Source of the DNA: Corallium rubrum
Lineage: Eukaryota; Cnidaria; Anthozoa; Scleralcyonacea; Coralliidae
Direction of reading: 5' to 3'
Length of the DNA stretch: 64,000 bases
NCBI GenBank assembly: GCA_964035015.1
Contig: OZ036004.1
Span: 9,201,468 to 9,265,467 of the forward strand
Shown: in pieces, positions 41,433 through 64,000 of the stretch
Position numbering within the stretch: the first letter of the stretch is position 1
Layout of the letters: each line of letters starts with the position of its first letter
The notes under the pieces: model-generated
Database searches by the model: none
Told to the model about the DNA's origin: nothing
Seen by the model: the letters and a program-made list of their open reading frames with translations, nothing else
Program-made: the position numbers and the translations under genes

Positions 41433-42766
41433 TCTAATAAATTTGTTGGGTTTTTTCATTTCGAATATTTACCTCTTGGAGTAGGACTGGAGAATGAATT
41501 TTCGACTGATTACTCCTTTCTTCTTCGTTATGTGTTGTTAGCGAGACACCAGCGAGTGAAACTGCGGCAAACCTGTCATTGAGGTTTCCAATACTGGGCA
41601 TTAAGTAAAACCGCAACCTGTATTGTTATATATCAAGTGTCAAAGTCCGTTTTTCTAGCTCTCTGATTGGGCGAACGGTCCCTCGCGTGGCGGTCCGAAA
41701 ATCGTGATGTTTCCTGCGTAACCCATGGCAGCGGGCAACATTACATTTATTTTTCCCTTGGGAAAAATATAAAAATCGGAAGTAGATGGTCAGGTTCAGT
41801 TTGTCTTTGTTTTTTCCAGTTTTCCTTCATTAAAAACAATGTCTGAAAGTTTTGCTCAACATTTTCGTTGTCATTCGATACTTCATAGGCTTCGGATATA
41901 TAACAAAACAGTTATTTACTGGTACCTCGGCTTCGCCTCGGGAAACAACGGTCGTCTCGGGGTCACAACACAGTTTCCCTCAGTGCCAGTAAATAAGTGT
42001 TTATTATAAGCTAAAATGAAAGGGATAAGTCAGGGTAATATATGACCGCTTATTTAGGTACTGATAACCCAATAGATAATCACCTTAAGGTGAGGTAATA
42101 CGGACAACAACACTATTCAACTTGCAACGCAACTTTGTTTCAGCAATTTGTTGCTTGTATTACTTCGCCAACCTCGTCCCCTCCACGTTGGGAGGTCGGC
42201 GAAAATGGCCCTGGCATCGGCTGGTCACGTGACACCCAGAATTTTGGGGTGTTTTGGCAAGAAAATTTATGCGGTCTTTGTGTTTCGTTTTTGTATAATA
42301 CGTATACATGAATAAGAAACAAGAAATATTTAACGCTCTGTCGAATCACTCATGTGAACCTTTATCATAAATGCAACTGGCTAGCATTATTCATCATGAT
42401 ACTCCCCACGATTATCCAGGATACATTTAAATGTCGGGAAGAAACATATATCTAATGTTGTTCTTGACTTTAACCAAAGCTATCGTTACAATTCTTTGGA
42501 TGAACTTCGCAGAGTGGATTTATTGCAATTCATATTTTGATGAATAAATTACACTGTATCTGAATAAATCAAGTTTTTAAACTGGCCAATCCGATTATAG
42601 AATCGATCAGCCGATGCCAGGGCCATTTTCGCCGACCTCCCAACGTGGAGGCAAAATGCCCTGGGGACGAGGTTGATTACTTCGCCTTAAGCTTCATGTG
42701 TGAGGGTTTTTCACCGGATTCTCCGGTTTCCCCCAGAAAATCAACACTGTATTTCCCGCCATGGAG

Positions 42767-42772
42767 TTTATT
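42767..42772 (-). terminator. possible substitute polyadenylation signal of gene D
   Basis: Minus-strand AATAAA in GTAGAATAAACTCC, about 240 bp after the gene D stop and beyond the duplication junction. The gene C signal at 25751 lies outside the duplicated unit and so is missing here. Confidence 0.4.
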
Positions 42773-42896
42773 CTACGAACTAGTTCCATCAAGGAGTGAG
42801 GGTCAGTACTAATCCCCATATTCAACGAAATACCTCCTCGAATTCGAAACGGCAAATACCTACTTTCACTTTTTGTCTCTGATTTGCTTTTCATTT

Positions 42897-42972
42897 GACA
42901 TAACATTGATTAACATAACATTGATTAACATAACATTGATTAACATAACATTGATTAACATAACATTGCTTA
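42897..42972 (-). repeat. 15-bp repeat in gene D 3' UTR, about 5 copies
   Basis: Same AATGTTATGTTAATC unit as gene C, one copy fewer and more uniform. Confidence 0.8.
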
Positions 42973-43008
42973 TAGTAAGTGTCGGTCTGATTTCCGTCCC
43001 AGATTCTT

Positions 43009-56242
<13,234 letters not shown>

Positions 56243-56354
56243 TCTTGTATATAGACTGAGATGGATCTTCGCTGAGTTGGTGTATGTAAGAGTGCGATGT
56301 GCTTTCACCGACAACTATACAAAGATACGTCCGAGATGAAAACAGTAGTTATGT

Positions 56355-56545
56355 GTTTAGAATGTCGCTGGTTTCTGGAATCAGAAGGAGACCTCAAAGA
56401 TGCAAACATCCGACACTTTTCCTGCGCGCATGCGCGAAGTTACCTTGACAACGAAGTTCATCACGAAATATGCGTGAAAAAACATGAGGTGATAGCCGAG
56501 TGCTTCACTAGCTCTGAGTCGTCTTGTAACTTCCCAAGCACTGTA
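56355..56545. other. 190-bp segment upstream of gene D, missing upstream of gene C
   Basis: Lies about 115-300 bp upstream of the gene D start. Copy 1 joins its flanks directly (ATGTGTTTACAAGCACTG near 36725). It holds a plus-strand frame with a CLECRWFLESEGDL start and several Cys and His, without a recognised domain, and a GCGCGCATGCGCG palindrome. Either an insertion in copy 2 or a deletion in copy 1. Confidence 0.5.
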
Positions 56546-56640
56546 AACAACTTTATACCGACTCTGTGACAAAGTATTCTTATTTCTTTACGGAAATGTT
56601 TTAAATAGTAAGTAAAGACATAAAAACAAGCTCAACTGGC

Positions 56641-56997
56641 CAGGAACGTAGCCAGGATTTTGAAAGGGGGGGGGGGGGTAGCCGAAATCAAAATAAATTA
56701 TTAGAGGGGTCCGGGGGAATGCTCCCCCGGGAAGTTTTGAAATCGAGAGTCGCTGAAATGCCATTTCCTGGCTTTTGGAGGAAGATTTTACAGACTCTAA
56801 AGGTTGAAAAACGTCATAAAATACTCAAAACACGCAAACGTCACATAGATACTCAAAATGCATACACTCAGTAGATTGAATACACTGTTTACAGTTTATT
56901 TCCTGAGACAATGGCATATTGCATCAGTTTTGTAGATGCATGTCTGTTGTTTTATATCAAAAGGGGGAAGCCGCGGCTCCCCCCTGGCTACGTCCCT
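56641..56997. mobile_element. hAT-like element, uninterrupted copy
   Basis: Starts CAGGAACGTAGCCAGGATTT after CAACTGGC and ends GGCTACGTCCCT. A deletion of about 25 bp in copy 2 removed the right-hand CAACTGGC. It is the empty site for the Polinton-like insertion of copy 1. Confidence 0.85.
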
Positions 56998-57475
56998 CGT
57001 CATTGGAATGTGTTGTACCAAACCTGTTTTCAAAACTGGTTTGACACTCCAAGATCACGTGCGGCGGCTACATCAAACAAAGTGTCGGATCTTTGTATCA
57101 TGAGGGAAGTTCTATAGACCCTCTCTGATAAGTTTAAATTAAAGTATACGTCATTTTGTGCACTTGACGTCAAACAGAGCGAAATTCCCAAATTGAACAT
57201 GGAAGGAAAACCGGAGAACCCAGCGAAAAACCCTCGAAACACAAAAGAGATCAACTACAACTCTACTCACATGAGTTGCAAGCTCGACAACGGGTCTGTA
57301 TAAAACGTACACTGCTAGACAATCTTCGTTTAAACTTTAATCAGACAACTTCGAGAATTACATCAACATCAGACCAGAGTTCAGTTCGAGGAAGACCTCT
57401 TCCAGGAATTTAATCACGTGATGTCAATAATAAACTAGGATCCAGTTCTCAACAGGGTCATTCGCCGCAAGTGGT

Positions 57476-57948
57476 CACGTGTTGCCAACCTTGGGATTTT
57501 ATCCCAAGATCTTGGGATTTTTTGAAGGAGTTGGGATTTTTTTTTGATTTTTCCAGAGCAAACAGTTTTGGTTTTAAAAAGCTGATTTCAATGTTAATTA
57601 TTATTTTTTTAATTCACGTGATAATTAGATCATACTCAGTGATCATACTCCACTGCCTATGTGTTCGTTTGATTTAGACAAGATGAAGTACTCTATCCAA
57701 ATGACATATCACTGATATAGTGGGCTCAGATTGCTATAAACGGAAAAAAATTGGTACTCACAAAACGGTATATACCTTCGTGGAAACGTGAAAAACAATT
57801 TAAATGTCAAAATTTGATATCATATAATGAGAACCGATTGTTTATAGGAGAACTGTGAACCATGAGATTTTTTGGTAAAAAATAGGGAATCTTGGGATAT
57901 TTTCAGACCTTTATTGGGATTTTTACGAAACTTGACTTGGCAACACTG
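57476..57948. mobile_element. hAT-like MITE, CAGTGTTGCCA ends, copy 2
   Basis: Counterpart of 40401-40764, about 110 bp longer in the centre (57660-57775), where copy 1 has a deletion. Confidence 0.75.
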
Positions 57949-58532
57949 ACCCATTCACTAACCGGAGCACCGCTAACAGCGCACGCCACCCGCGTGCTAC
58001 TCAATCAAATTTCTGTCATTTTGACTGAGTTAAGGATTTCTCAAACGAGTCCAGCACAGACTGACAACCAAATAGAGCAGCATCTACTCCGTGATGAAGG
58101 CTTCTGCTCGAAACATCAGTATTTTCTTATCAAAGCTATTCTCGGCAATTTACCACATGTAAATTACATGCAATTTACCATATTTTATGTATGTATATAA
58201 CTAACTATACTACTCTGCATGGCATTAGATTGTAGCACTTGAAAAAAAGCCATATATTCAATTTTGGTTTTCAATATCATGATACCATTTTTCCAAAATT
58301 AGAAGTTCTGATTCTAAATGAGAAATAACTTTTAAGCGTTACTATATAGGGATATAATACACGAACAACGTTTTATACAGTTTTAAAATATCCGCTAAAC
58401 ACGTTTTATTAACTGATATTCTTGGATGCATTATGAGCCGCAAACTAAATTCTAACACTGAGTAACAATGGAACATAAAAGGGCCTTCGCTCGAGACGTT
58501 AGACTCCTACGTTCTCTGTTTCGGCAGTATAT

Positions 58533-58835
58533 CCATAGTCAATCGAGCCTGAATGGCCTGGAAACTCGGCAAACTTCAAAGCGCCTATAATGAGCTGTGA
58601 TTTTATGTTGAACCGTACCTTGCACCGTGCACATCCTTTGTTTTAGGTTTATTAATATTTAAATAGCACGGTTGAGTGATTGAACTGAAACGTTGCTATT
58701 GGACAATTCGTTCATTATACTAAAATACAATGTGTTCAGTGACCATGCACCGTGCACAAAAATGCATAAGGGCGAACAAAAAGATAGACCAAAGACTTTA
58801 GCTGAGTTTCCAGACCATATCTCGATTGACTATGG
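58533..58835. mobile_element. MITE inserted into a hammerhead-like repeat
   Basis: 303 bp with ends CCATAGTCAATCGAG / CTCGATTGACTATGG, flanked by TATAT on both sides; copy 1 reads CAGTATATCTAACC without it. The interior has two CACCGTGCAC motifs. Confidence 0.8.
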
Positions 58836-59401
58836 TATATCTAACCTTGCTATATTTCGATTGTTGTTTCTACACTGCCTACGCAGCACGCTACTTTTAT
58901 TACAATAATTCTAATAAATTTGTTGTTTTTTTTCATTTCGAATGTTTACCTCTTGGAGTAGGAATGGAGAATGAATTTTCGACTGATTACTCCTTTCTTC
59001 TTCGTTATGTGTTGTTAGCGAGACACCAGCGAGTGAAACTGCGGCAAACCTGTCATTGAGGTTTCCAATACTGGGCATTAAGTAAAACCGCAACCTGTAT
59101 TGTTATATATCAAGTGTCAAAGTCCGTTTTTCTAGCTCTCTGATTGGGCGAGCGGTCCTCGCGTGGCGGTCCGAAAATCGTGATGTTTCCTGCGTAACCC
59201 ATGGCAGCGGGCAACATTACATTTATTTTTCCCTTGGGAAAAATATAAAAATCGGAAGTAGATGGTCAGGTTCAGTTTGTGTTTGTTTTTTCCAGTTTTC
59301 CTTCATTAAAAACAATGTCTGAAGGTTTTGCTAGGCTTGATATATAACAAAACAGTTATTTACTGGTACCTCGGCTTCGCCTCGGGAAACAACGGTCGTC
59401 T

Positions 59402-59611
59402 TATCCTGAATCTTTTCGCTTATATCCAAGATAAATCACAAAAGGTTTTAAAAGTTTTATTCACAGTTCACAGTTCACAGATTAGTTTAATACTCTCACT
59501 CGAAGCACGGCCGCACAACAACAACTCAGTTCCCACGGTCTTCAGCTTAGGACTATGCGTGTTATTTCCGGCGGAAATACGTAGTCTGTTTTTAGCTCAA
59601 TCTCGAACAGT
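59402..59611. other. about 200-bp indel between the two 17-kb copies
   Basis: Copy 1 reads AACGGTCGTCTCGGGG near 41960; here about 200 bp separate CGTCT from TCTCGGGG. It includes TTCACAG three times in tandem. Element ends are not clear. Confidence 0.5.
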
Positions 59612-60002
59612 CTCGGGGTCACAACACAGTTTCCCTCGGTGCCAGTAAATAAGTGTTTATTATAAGCTAAAATGAAAGGGATAATTCAGGGTAATATATG
59701 ACCGCTTATTTAGGTACTGATAACCCAATAGATGATCACCTTAAGGTGAGGTAATACGGGCAACAACACTATTCAACTTGCAACGCAACTGTGTTGCAGC
59801 AATTTGTTGCTCGTATTACTTCGCCTTTAGCTTCATGTGTGAGGGTTTTTCACCGGATTCTCCGGTTTTCCCCAGAAAATCAACACTATATTTCCCGCCA
59901 TGGAGTTTATTCTACGAACTACACGCGTAAAAACGCACAACTTGTTCACGGTTGTCAACAGGCGTGAACAATGTTGTGCTGCTCGCCATGAACAAGTTGT
60001 CA

Positions 60003-60480
60003 CACTGCAAAAAATGCATTTTCGTGTTTGAGTAAATCTAACTCACATTTCGAGTAATCCAAATGCATTACTCATAATTTTGAGTACAATTTACTCTTAA
60101 CATGAGTTAAAATATTCCTACTCAGTCTTATGAGTAAAAAATTACTCATTGTTTTGAGTAAAAAGCAAGTTGAGTAATTGTTACTCAAAGAGCAGAGTAA
60201 ACTTTACTCTTCCTTGAGTAATTGCACAATTTTGTTTTACTCAAACGATTGAGTAAATACCCGCAACTCGTTTTTTGGAGTAAACTTCGAGTTTTACTCA
60301 TATTTTGAGTACTAGTGCAACCAACTCAATAACTCGAGTAAACTTCATTTGGATGACAAACTCAAATTTTTGAGTTAACCACTACTCATCGTCTTGAGTA
60401 AATCAATAATGGAATTTTTTTGAGTAAACCTGACACCTTACTCGAAAAATTGAGTACAATTACTTTGAGCATGCAGGAAT
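60003..60480. mobile_element. field of GAGTAA/TTACTC motifs, probable transposon end
   Basis: About 30 copies of GAGTAA, GAGTTA or their complements in 480 bp, in both orientations, starting at CACTGCAAAAAATGCATTTT. Dense subterminal hexamers are typical transposase-binding regions, and CACTGCAAAAA resembles a terminal sequence. A matching right end was not found. Confidence 0.5.
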
Positions 60481-60605
60481 TGGAATTTTTCTATACCCAT
60501 GGTCGTGCAATCTTTTCAGGAGATACAGCTAAAGTGAAATTAGAGTGTTTAAAACTAATCGGTGATTTGAGTAAATCGATAATGGCAAATATAAACAAAC
60601 TATGA
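60471..60605 (+). CDS. small ORF next to the GAGTAA field
   Basis: MQELEFFYTHGRAIFSGD then KVKLECLKLIGDLSKS and a TGA, 44 residues from the internal Met. A GAGCATGCAG acceptor-like site precedes it, so it may be a terminal exon. No family is recognised. Weak. Confidence 0.2.
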   Translation: MQELEFFYTHGRAIFSGDTAKVKLECLKLIGDLSKSIMANINKL

Positions 60606-60747
60606 CAGTACATCGAAATAATAATTATTTTTTTTAAATTTCCCATGGCAGCAAAAAAATCTTTTATTAAAAGTCTATACAACTATAAGTATTAAAATAA
60701 AATTACTAAATATTGACAAGGTGTTGGAATTTACAGTTATCAGATTA

Positions 60748-61068
60748 TAAATAAGTTTTGTGGAAACACCACGTAAACTATTTCTTTGCTAAGCTTTCGG
60801 CCTGTTGACTCAGGCCTTCATCAGAGCAATGACAACAAGTTGTTGGCTCACGTCATTTATAAACTAAGCAACTGATCAATTAAATCACGTAAGAATACAA
60901 TGGCGTATCACGTTAATTTTATTAATTAGAAAACAAAATCAAGAATGTTCTCCGAAAAAAAAGAAAAAGAAAAGAAATAGTTAAGAAATAGCAAAGAAAT
61001 AGTTTACGTGGTGTTTCCACAAAACTTATTTATATTACTTTATCGCCATGAAAACGTTCAAAGAATTA
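60748..61068. mobile_element. foldback element with hammerhead-like core, 12-bp target duplication
   Basis: 321 bp between GTTATCAGATTA (60736-60747 and 61069-61080). The left arm ATAAGTTTTGTGGAAACACC is inverted near 61005-61030; minus-strand core 60796-60825 is identical in plan to that at 44265-44294. It ends GAAAACGTTCAAAGAATTA. Confidence 0.82.
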
Positions 61069-61080
61069 GTTATCAGATTA

Positions 61081-61670
61081 CTGTAATTCTTCTTTAATGG
61101 CTGGTTACACTATATATACACATACCGTACTATATATACAAGTACCAGAATACTTTTCAACAGTGCATTTGTATCGTTCGTCATTTTTCTTTTTAATTAT
61201 TTAATGATAATTCAATGTTTTAATTCAGTATCAACATTTTTAATTTACATGAAAAATATACTGCAATATTAACCTGGTAGTTCAGCAGTGTGAATCCATA
61301 TACACGTGACCACAAACATATATAGGTATTTATATAGGTCTCCGTTTCTAAAAAGTTATAAACGCTTTGCGTTAATTCCAACAAAACGTTTTTGAAACGT
61401 TTAGTGGTCGGGCACCTCTTTCTCGCCTGGACCAAATAAAGGGCCGATTAGCCGTATTGCATGGATAACTTGCTATTAATTAAATTTCAAGATTAGTTTT
61501 TTGTAACAATTACGTAGCCAATCATTGATCAGGAAATCCGCGCGGTAAGCGGACTCAAGTCATTTGAAAATTGAAACATCTGGTGTCAAGTCAACTGTCA
61601 CTGACTTCCCTCTCTTTCTCCGGCGAAGACTGTTTGTCGAACAAAGCGCGGAGGTAATCATTTAGTCTAA
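61081..61670. other. 5' flank of the SAM-domain exons
   Basis: AT-rich to about 61480, then more mixed. A GCGCGGAG|GTAATC donor-like site near 61653 could end a 5' untranslated exon. Confidence 0.4.
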
Positions 61671-61782
61671 TTTCTCGTTCCTGGTGGTTGGCAATCCTTT
61701 TATAATGGCGGTGGATCATCCCGTGGATTCAAATCCTGGTTGACAGAAGTGGGATTCGAGAAATATAGTCAGATATTTGAAG
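61671..61782 (+). CDS. SAM-domain gene, first recognisable exon
   Basis: The frame is open from 61671 (after an in-frame TAA at 61668) to a GAAG|GTACGT donor at 61782. It encodes helix 1-2 of a sterile alpha motif: RGFKSWLTEVGFEKYSQIFE. The exon leaves in phase 1, which fits the next exon. No ATG exists in this frame, and the only acceptor-like AG upstream (61664-61665) would include the stop. The start is therefore missing or frameshifted: pseudogene, unannotated start, or an error. Confidence 0.6.
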
Positions 61783-62961
61783 GTACGTTTATCCCCCACG
61801 AATATACGGTAAACGCTTAAATTGGCTTCAATTGCTTAGAACGTCGCGACTTTATAAATGATTCTATCACTCTATAACCAACATTACTCCGATCTAAACC
61901 ATCGTCAGTGTATTCCAGTCTGTAACTATAGCATTACTATTTCAATTTTAAACTTACATCTGTCCAGTGAATGACAATTTCTTAACGCAGTGCTCGCATG
62001 CTGCGCGCAGTAATTTAAGGTCTTGATTGCTTTGTGTTTTGCGCAGTATCAAGATTACTTATGATATGAGCTTATTGAAGAAACTGTGGGTGTATGAACA
62101 AATCAAACAAGACTGCCACGTTCTAAACCTTTTTAGTGAAAAACTGTCACTTCGTTTTGAAATCGCCATATTGTCTAATAGACATATAATACGTCTTTGT
62201 CGATCCACAAAGAACGTTGTTCAGTCGTTCTAAATAGAAACGAAGCATCCGAACCGGTTGGGTCACCGTTCTACACCCTGCCTGTATGTATACCCTGTGT
62301 ATATTATTGATTTGCCAGTCTTATCGAGTCAGTCTGGTGCAGTTTAAAAAACTATTAATTCTGAATAGTTCGACTGTTCAGATGCACAGCTTGACGTCAC
62401 AGTTGCTGGACCCTGTTTGACATACTGTATTGTATGTATTAAACATGATGCGGAAGTAACCGAGAATAAATGAATAACACCCGATAAATATTTCTGTTAT
62501 GAGCCGGTAATTGCCAGTTTTTACTGACCTTTGAATCATTTATATAAAGAATACAGTAGAGTTACAGTAAATTAAAAAAATGTTTGCAAAGGGGTCTACT
62601 GAAGATCCACTATAAAATGAGTACAACTAACCAGCTACATGCATACATTAGGACCAGAGAGTGACACCATTGCTGCTATTGTTCTATTTTTCTCTCAACA
62701 TTTTTGTTTTTTGTTGCCTTCGTAGAATTATTGTTAACTAGTATTAGGAATGTGGTTCAGGTTTTGTTTACAGTATTACAAAGACCAAATTAACTGACCT
62801 GCAGTACAGTGGGACAATGTGGTCTTTATAACCAGGGTTGGAATAGCCTGCGAGCAGAACCCCCTAAAGACAGTCTGTTTACAGGCTATCGTTGCACATT
62901 AGCATTTCATATTTTAATGTCATTTTGTTTCAAATAGTAATAATATGCAATTATACTTTAG
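61783..62961 (+). other. intron of the SAM-domain gene
   Basis: GTACGT to TTTAG, 1179 bp. No exon is supported inside; the open frame at 62027-62233 has no recognisable domain. Confidence 0.5.
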
Positions 62962-63146
62962 AAAATATGATTGATGGAACAGCCCTACATGTATATATTG
63001 TCATTGAAAGAGCACTGGAAATTTTGATCCCCATAATGGGGCACAGAATGAAATTTCTTAAGATTTTGGAGGAACCGAGGACCAAAAATACAAACATGGT
63101 AGTTGGGGAGAGTATCATAGAGAAACACGTACACAGAGGTGGATAA
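62962..63146 (+). CDS. SAM-domain gene, second exon
   Basis: After a TTATACTTTAG acceptor the joined codon completes E, then NMIDGTAL, then a segment ending IMGHRMKFLKILEE. This matches the second half of SAM domains (IDGxxLLxL..., GHRxKIL). The frame runs on with KNTNMVVGES to a TAA at 63144, or splices at CATG|GTAGTT near 63098. SAM domains mediate protein-protein or RNA contacts. Substitutions at usually hydrophobic core sites make decay possible. Confidence 0.6.
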
Positions 63147-63539
63147 TCAAGTTGATAAGAGTGGACCAGATTTTCAGTGTACCGGTACAGTACATCTGCC
63201 AGTGTTCTTGGTGGTGATGATGAAAGCCAAATGCAATCCAGGTTGGTAATTTCTTACATAAACTTCACAAAGTACTTTCCCCATTTTTAGAATCGGTAAT
63301 CACTGAAATACAGTACCACCAATCTTTACTTAGAATGCACCATTAAGCAGTATATATATAATATGGTTTGTTTCAGCTTTGATCACTTCATAATTGAAGT
63401 AGTCCTATTAGAGCCACCTGTTTATACCTATAACTTTAAATGTTAATCAGTAGGTATATTATCCAATAATCCACAGGTTTTAAGTATTAGGTTTGGATGG
63501 CTTGGCATCTCACCAGTTTTTCTGAATGGCTAATACTAA
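63147..63539. other. downstream of SAM exon 2, nothing firm
   Basis: A possible small exon at about 63198-63232 (after CTGCCAG, before GTTGGT) could not be confirmed. Confidence 0.35.
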
Positions 63540-63675
63540 TAATTGTTAGTTGTTTGCTGTACAAGCTGTGTTTGTAGTTAGTAATACTCAGAAAAACTCT
63601 GAGCTCTGAGCGGGAATCGAACCCACAACCTTCTGAAAGCTAGCCAGACGCTCTAACCATTGAGCCACCAGAACT
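63540..63675 (-). mobile_element. tRNA-derived SINE with intact cloverleaf-like head
   Basis: Minus-strand head 63602-63675: acceptor AGTTCTG/CAGAGCT, A box TGGCTCAATGGTTAGAGC, anticodon loop CTAGCTT, B box GGTTCGATTCC. The tail continues CAGAGTTTTTCTGAGTATTA..CAGCTTGTACAGC as in the copy at 11530-11650. The shared tail marks it as a SINE rather than a working tRNA gene. Confidence 0.7.
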
Positions 63676-64000
63676 CAGATACCGGAGCAAGGTTAATTAA
63701 GGTACTTTATACCTTAGACTGTGCCCAGTCCTCTAGGAACGAATTCTGCAATTTCTGAAACTGGCTAGTACTAAGTTGATTGTATACATTTAGGCTAATG
63801 CACTTTCTGTTTATGCAATAAAATGACATTACAGTACAGTACACAGCATGTCTTGACTCTGTCCAAGCAGTGCTCTTTAGCAGCTTTTGTGTAAGGTGAT
63901 TTTAATCGCCTTTGACCATTATCTCACTCAGGTGGCCTTTAATGAGCCGCCTGTTAGTGAGAACTGCAAAGACAGGACTCAAGGCTTGTATACATTTATG

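Noticed and set aside
63602..63675. Functional tRNA gene (anticodon AGC)
   Set aside because: Cloverleaf is good, but the flanking tail is shared with 11530-11650, which marks a SINE family.

Overview
The window is eukaryotic nuclear DNA, most likely from an anthozoan cnidarian such as a stony coral or sea anemone. It is AT-rich and intron-containing, with canonical GT..AG introns, polyadenylation signals, LINE, SINE, hAT, Harbinger-like and Mutator-like elements and many simple repeats. The many short repeats with the core GAAGGGCCTTCGCTCGAAAC, a hammerhead-ribozyme-like motif, resemble those in coral genomes. The organism call is an inference. I saw no bacterial operons, CRISPR arrays or rRNA operon.

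The main genes are a same-strand (minus) tandem family of four small four-transmembrane proteins, here called A to D. Their exons had to be built from splice sites because most are too short to stand out as ORFs. Genes B (10829-15824), C (25974-36614) and D (43009-56242) each have five coding exons with identical intron phases (0, 0, 1, 0). Gene A (743-4960) has exons 1 and 2 in the window and continues past the left edge. All share a TM1 motif LxGCxI, an acidic first loop, a W-A-G-I-P hinge into TM2, a second extracellular loop with C...CxC...C cysteines, and a variable cytoplasmic tail. The layout resembles the CD20/MS4A family, but that assignment needs a profile search.

Genes C and D lie in two copies of a tandem segment of about 17 kb (25766-42782 and 42820-59921). 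The two copies act as filled and empty sites for each other, so many mobile elements can be delimited exactly with their target-site duplications. Copy 1 alone carries a 2.7-kb element with 6-bp target duplication, 5'-AG..CT-3' ends and 650-690-bp terminal inverted repeats that themselves contain a gene. These hallmarks match Polinton/Maverick elements, but the element is far too short to be autonomous. It sits inside the terminal repeat of a hAT-like element.

Between B and the duplication lies a minus-strand LINE (20199-23411) with an uninterrupted 1070-codon endonuclease/reverse transcriptase ORF. The right flank (59922-64000) holds a field of GAGTAA/TTACTC motifs, a foldback element, and two plus-strand exons (61671-61782 and 62962-63146) that together encode a SAM-like domain but lack a visible start codon.

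The rest is intron or intergenic sequence filled with foldback elements, MITEs, SINEs and microsatellites. Several microsatellites sit beside exon 4 of the membrane-protein genes.
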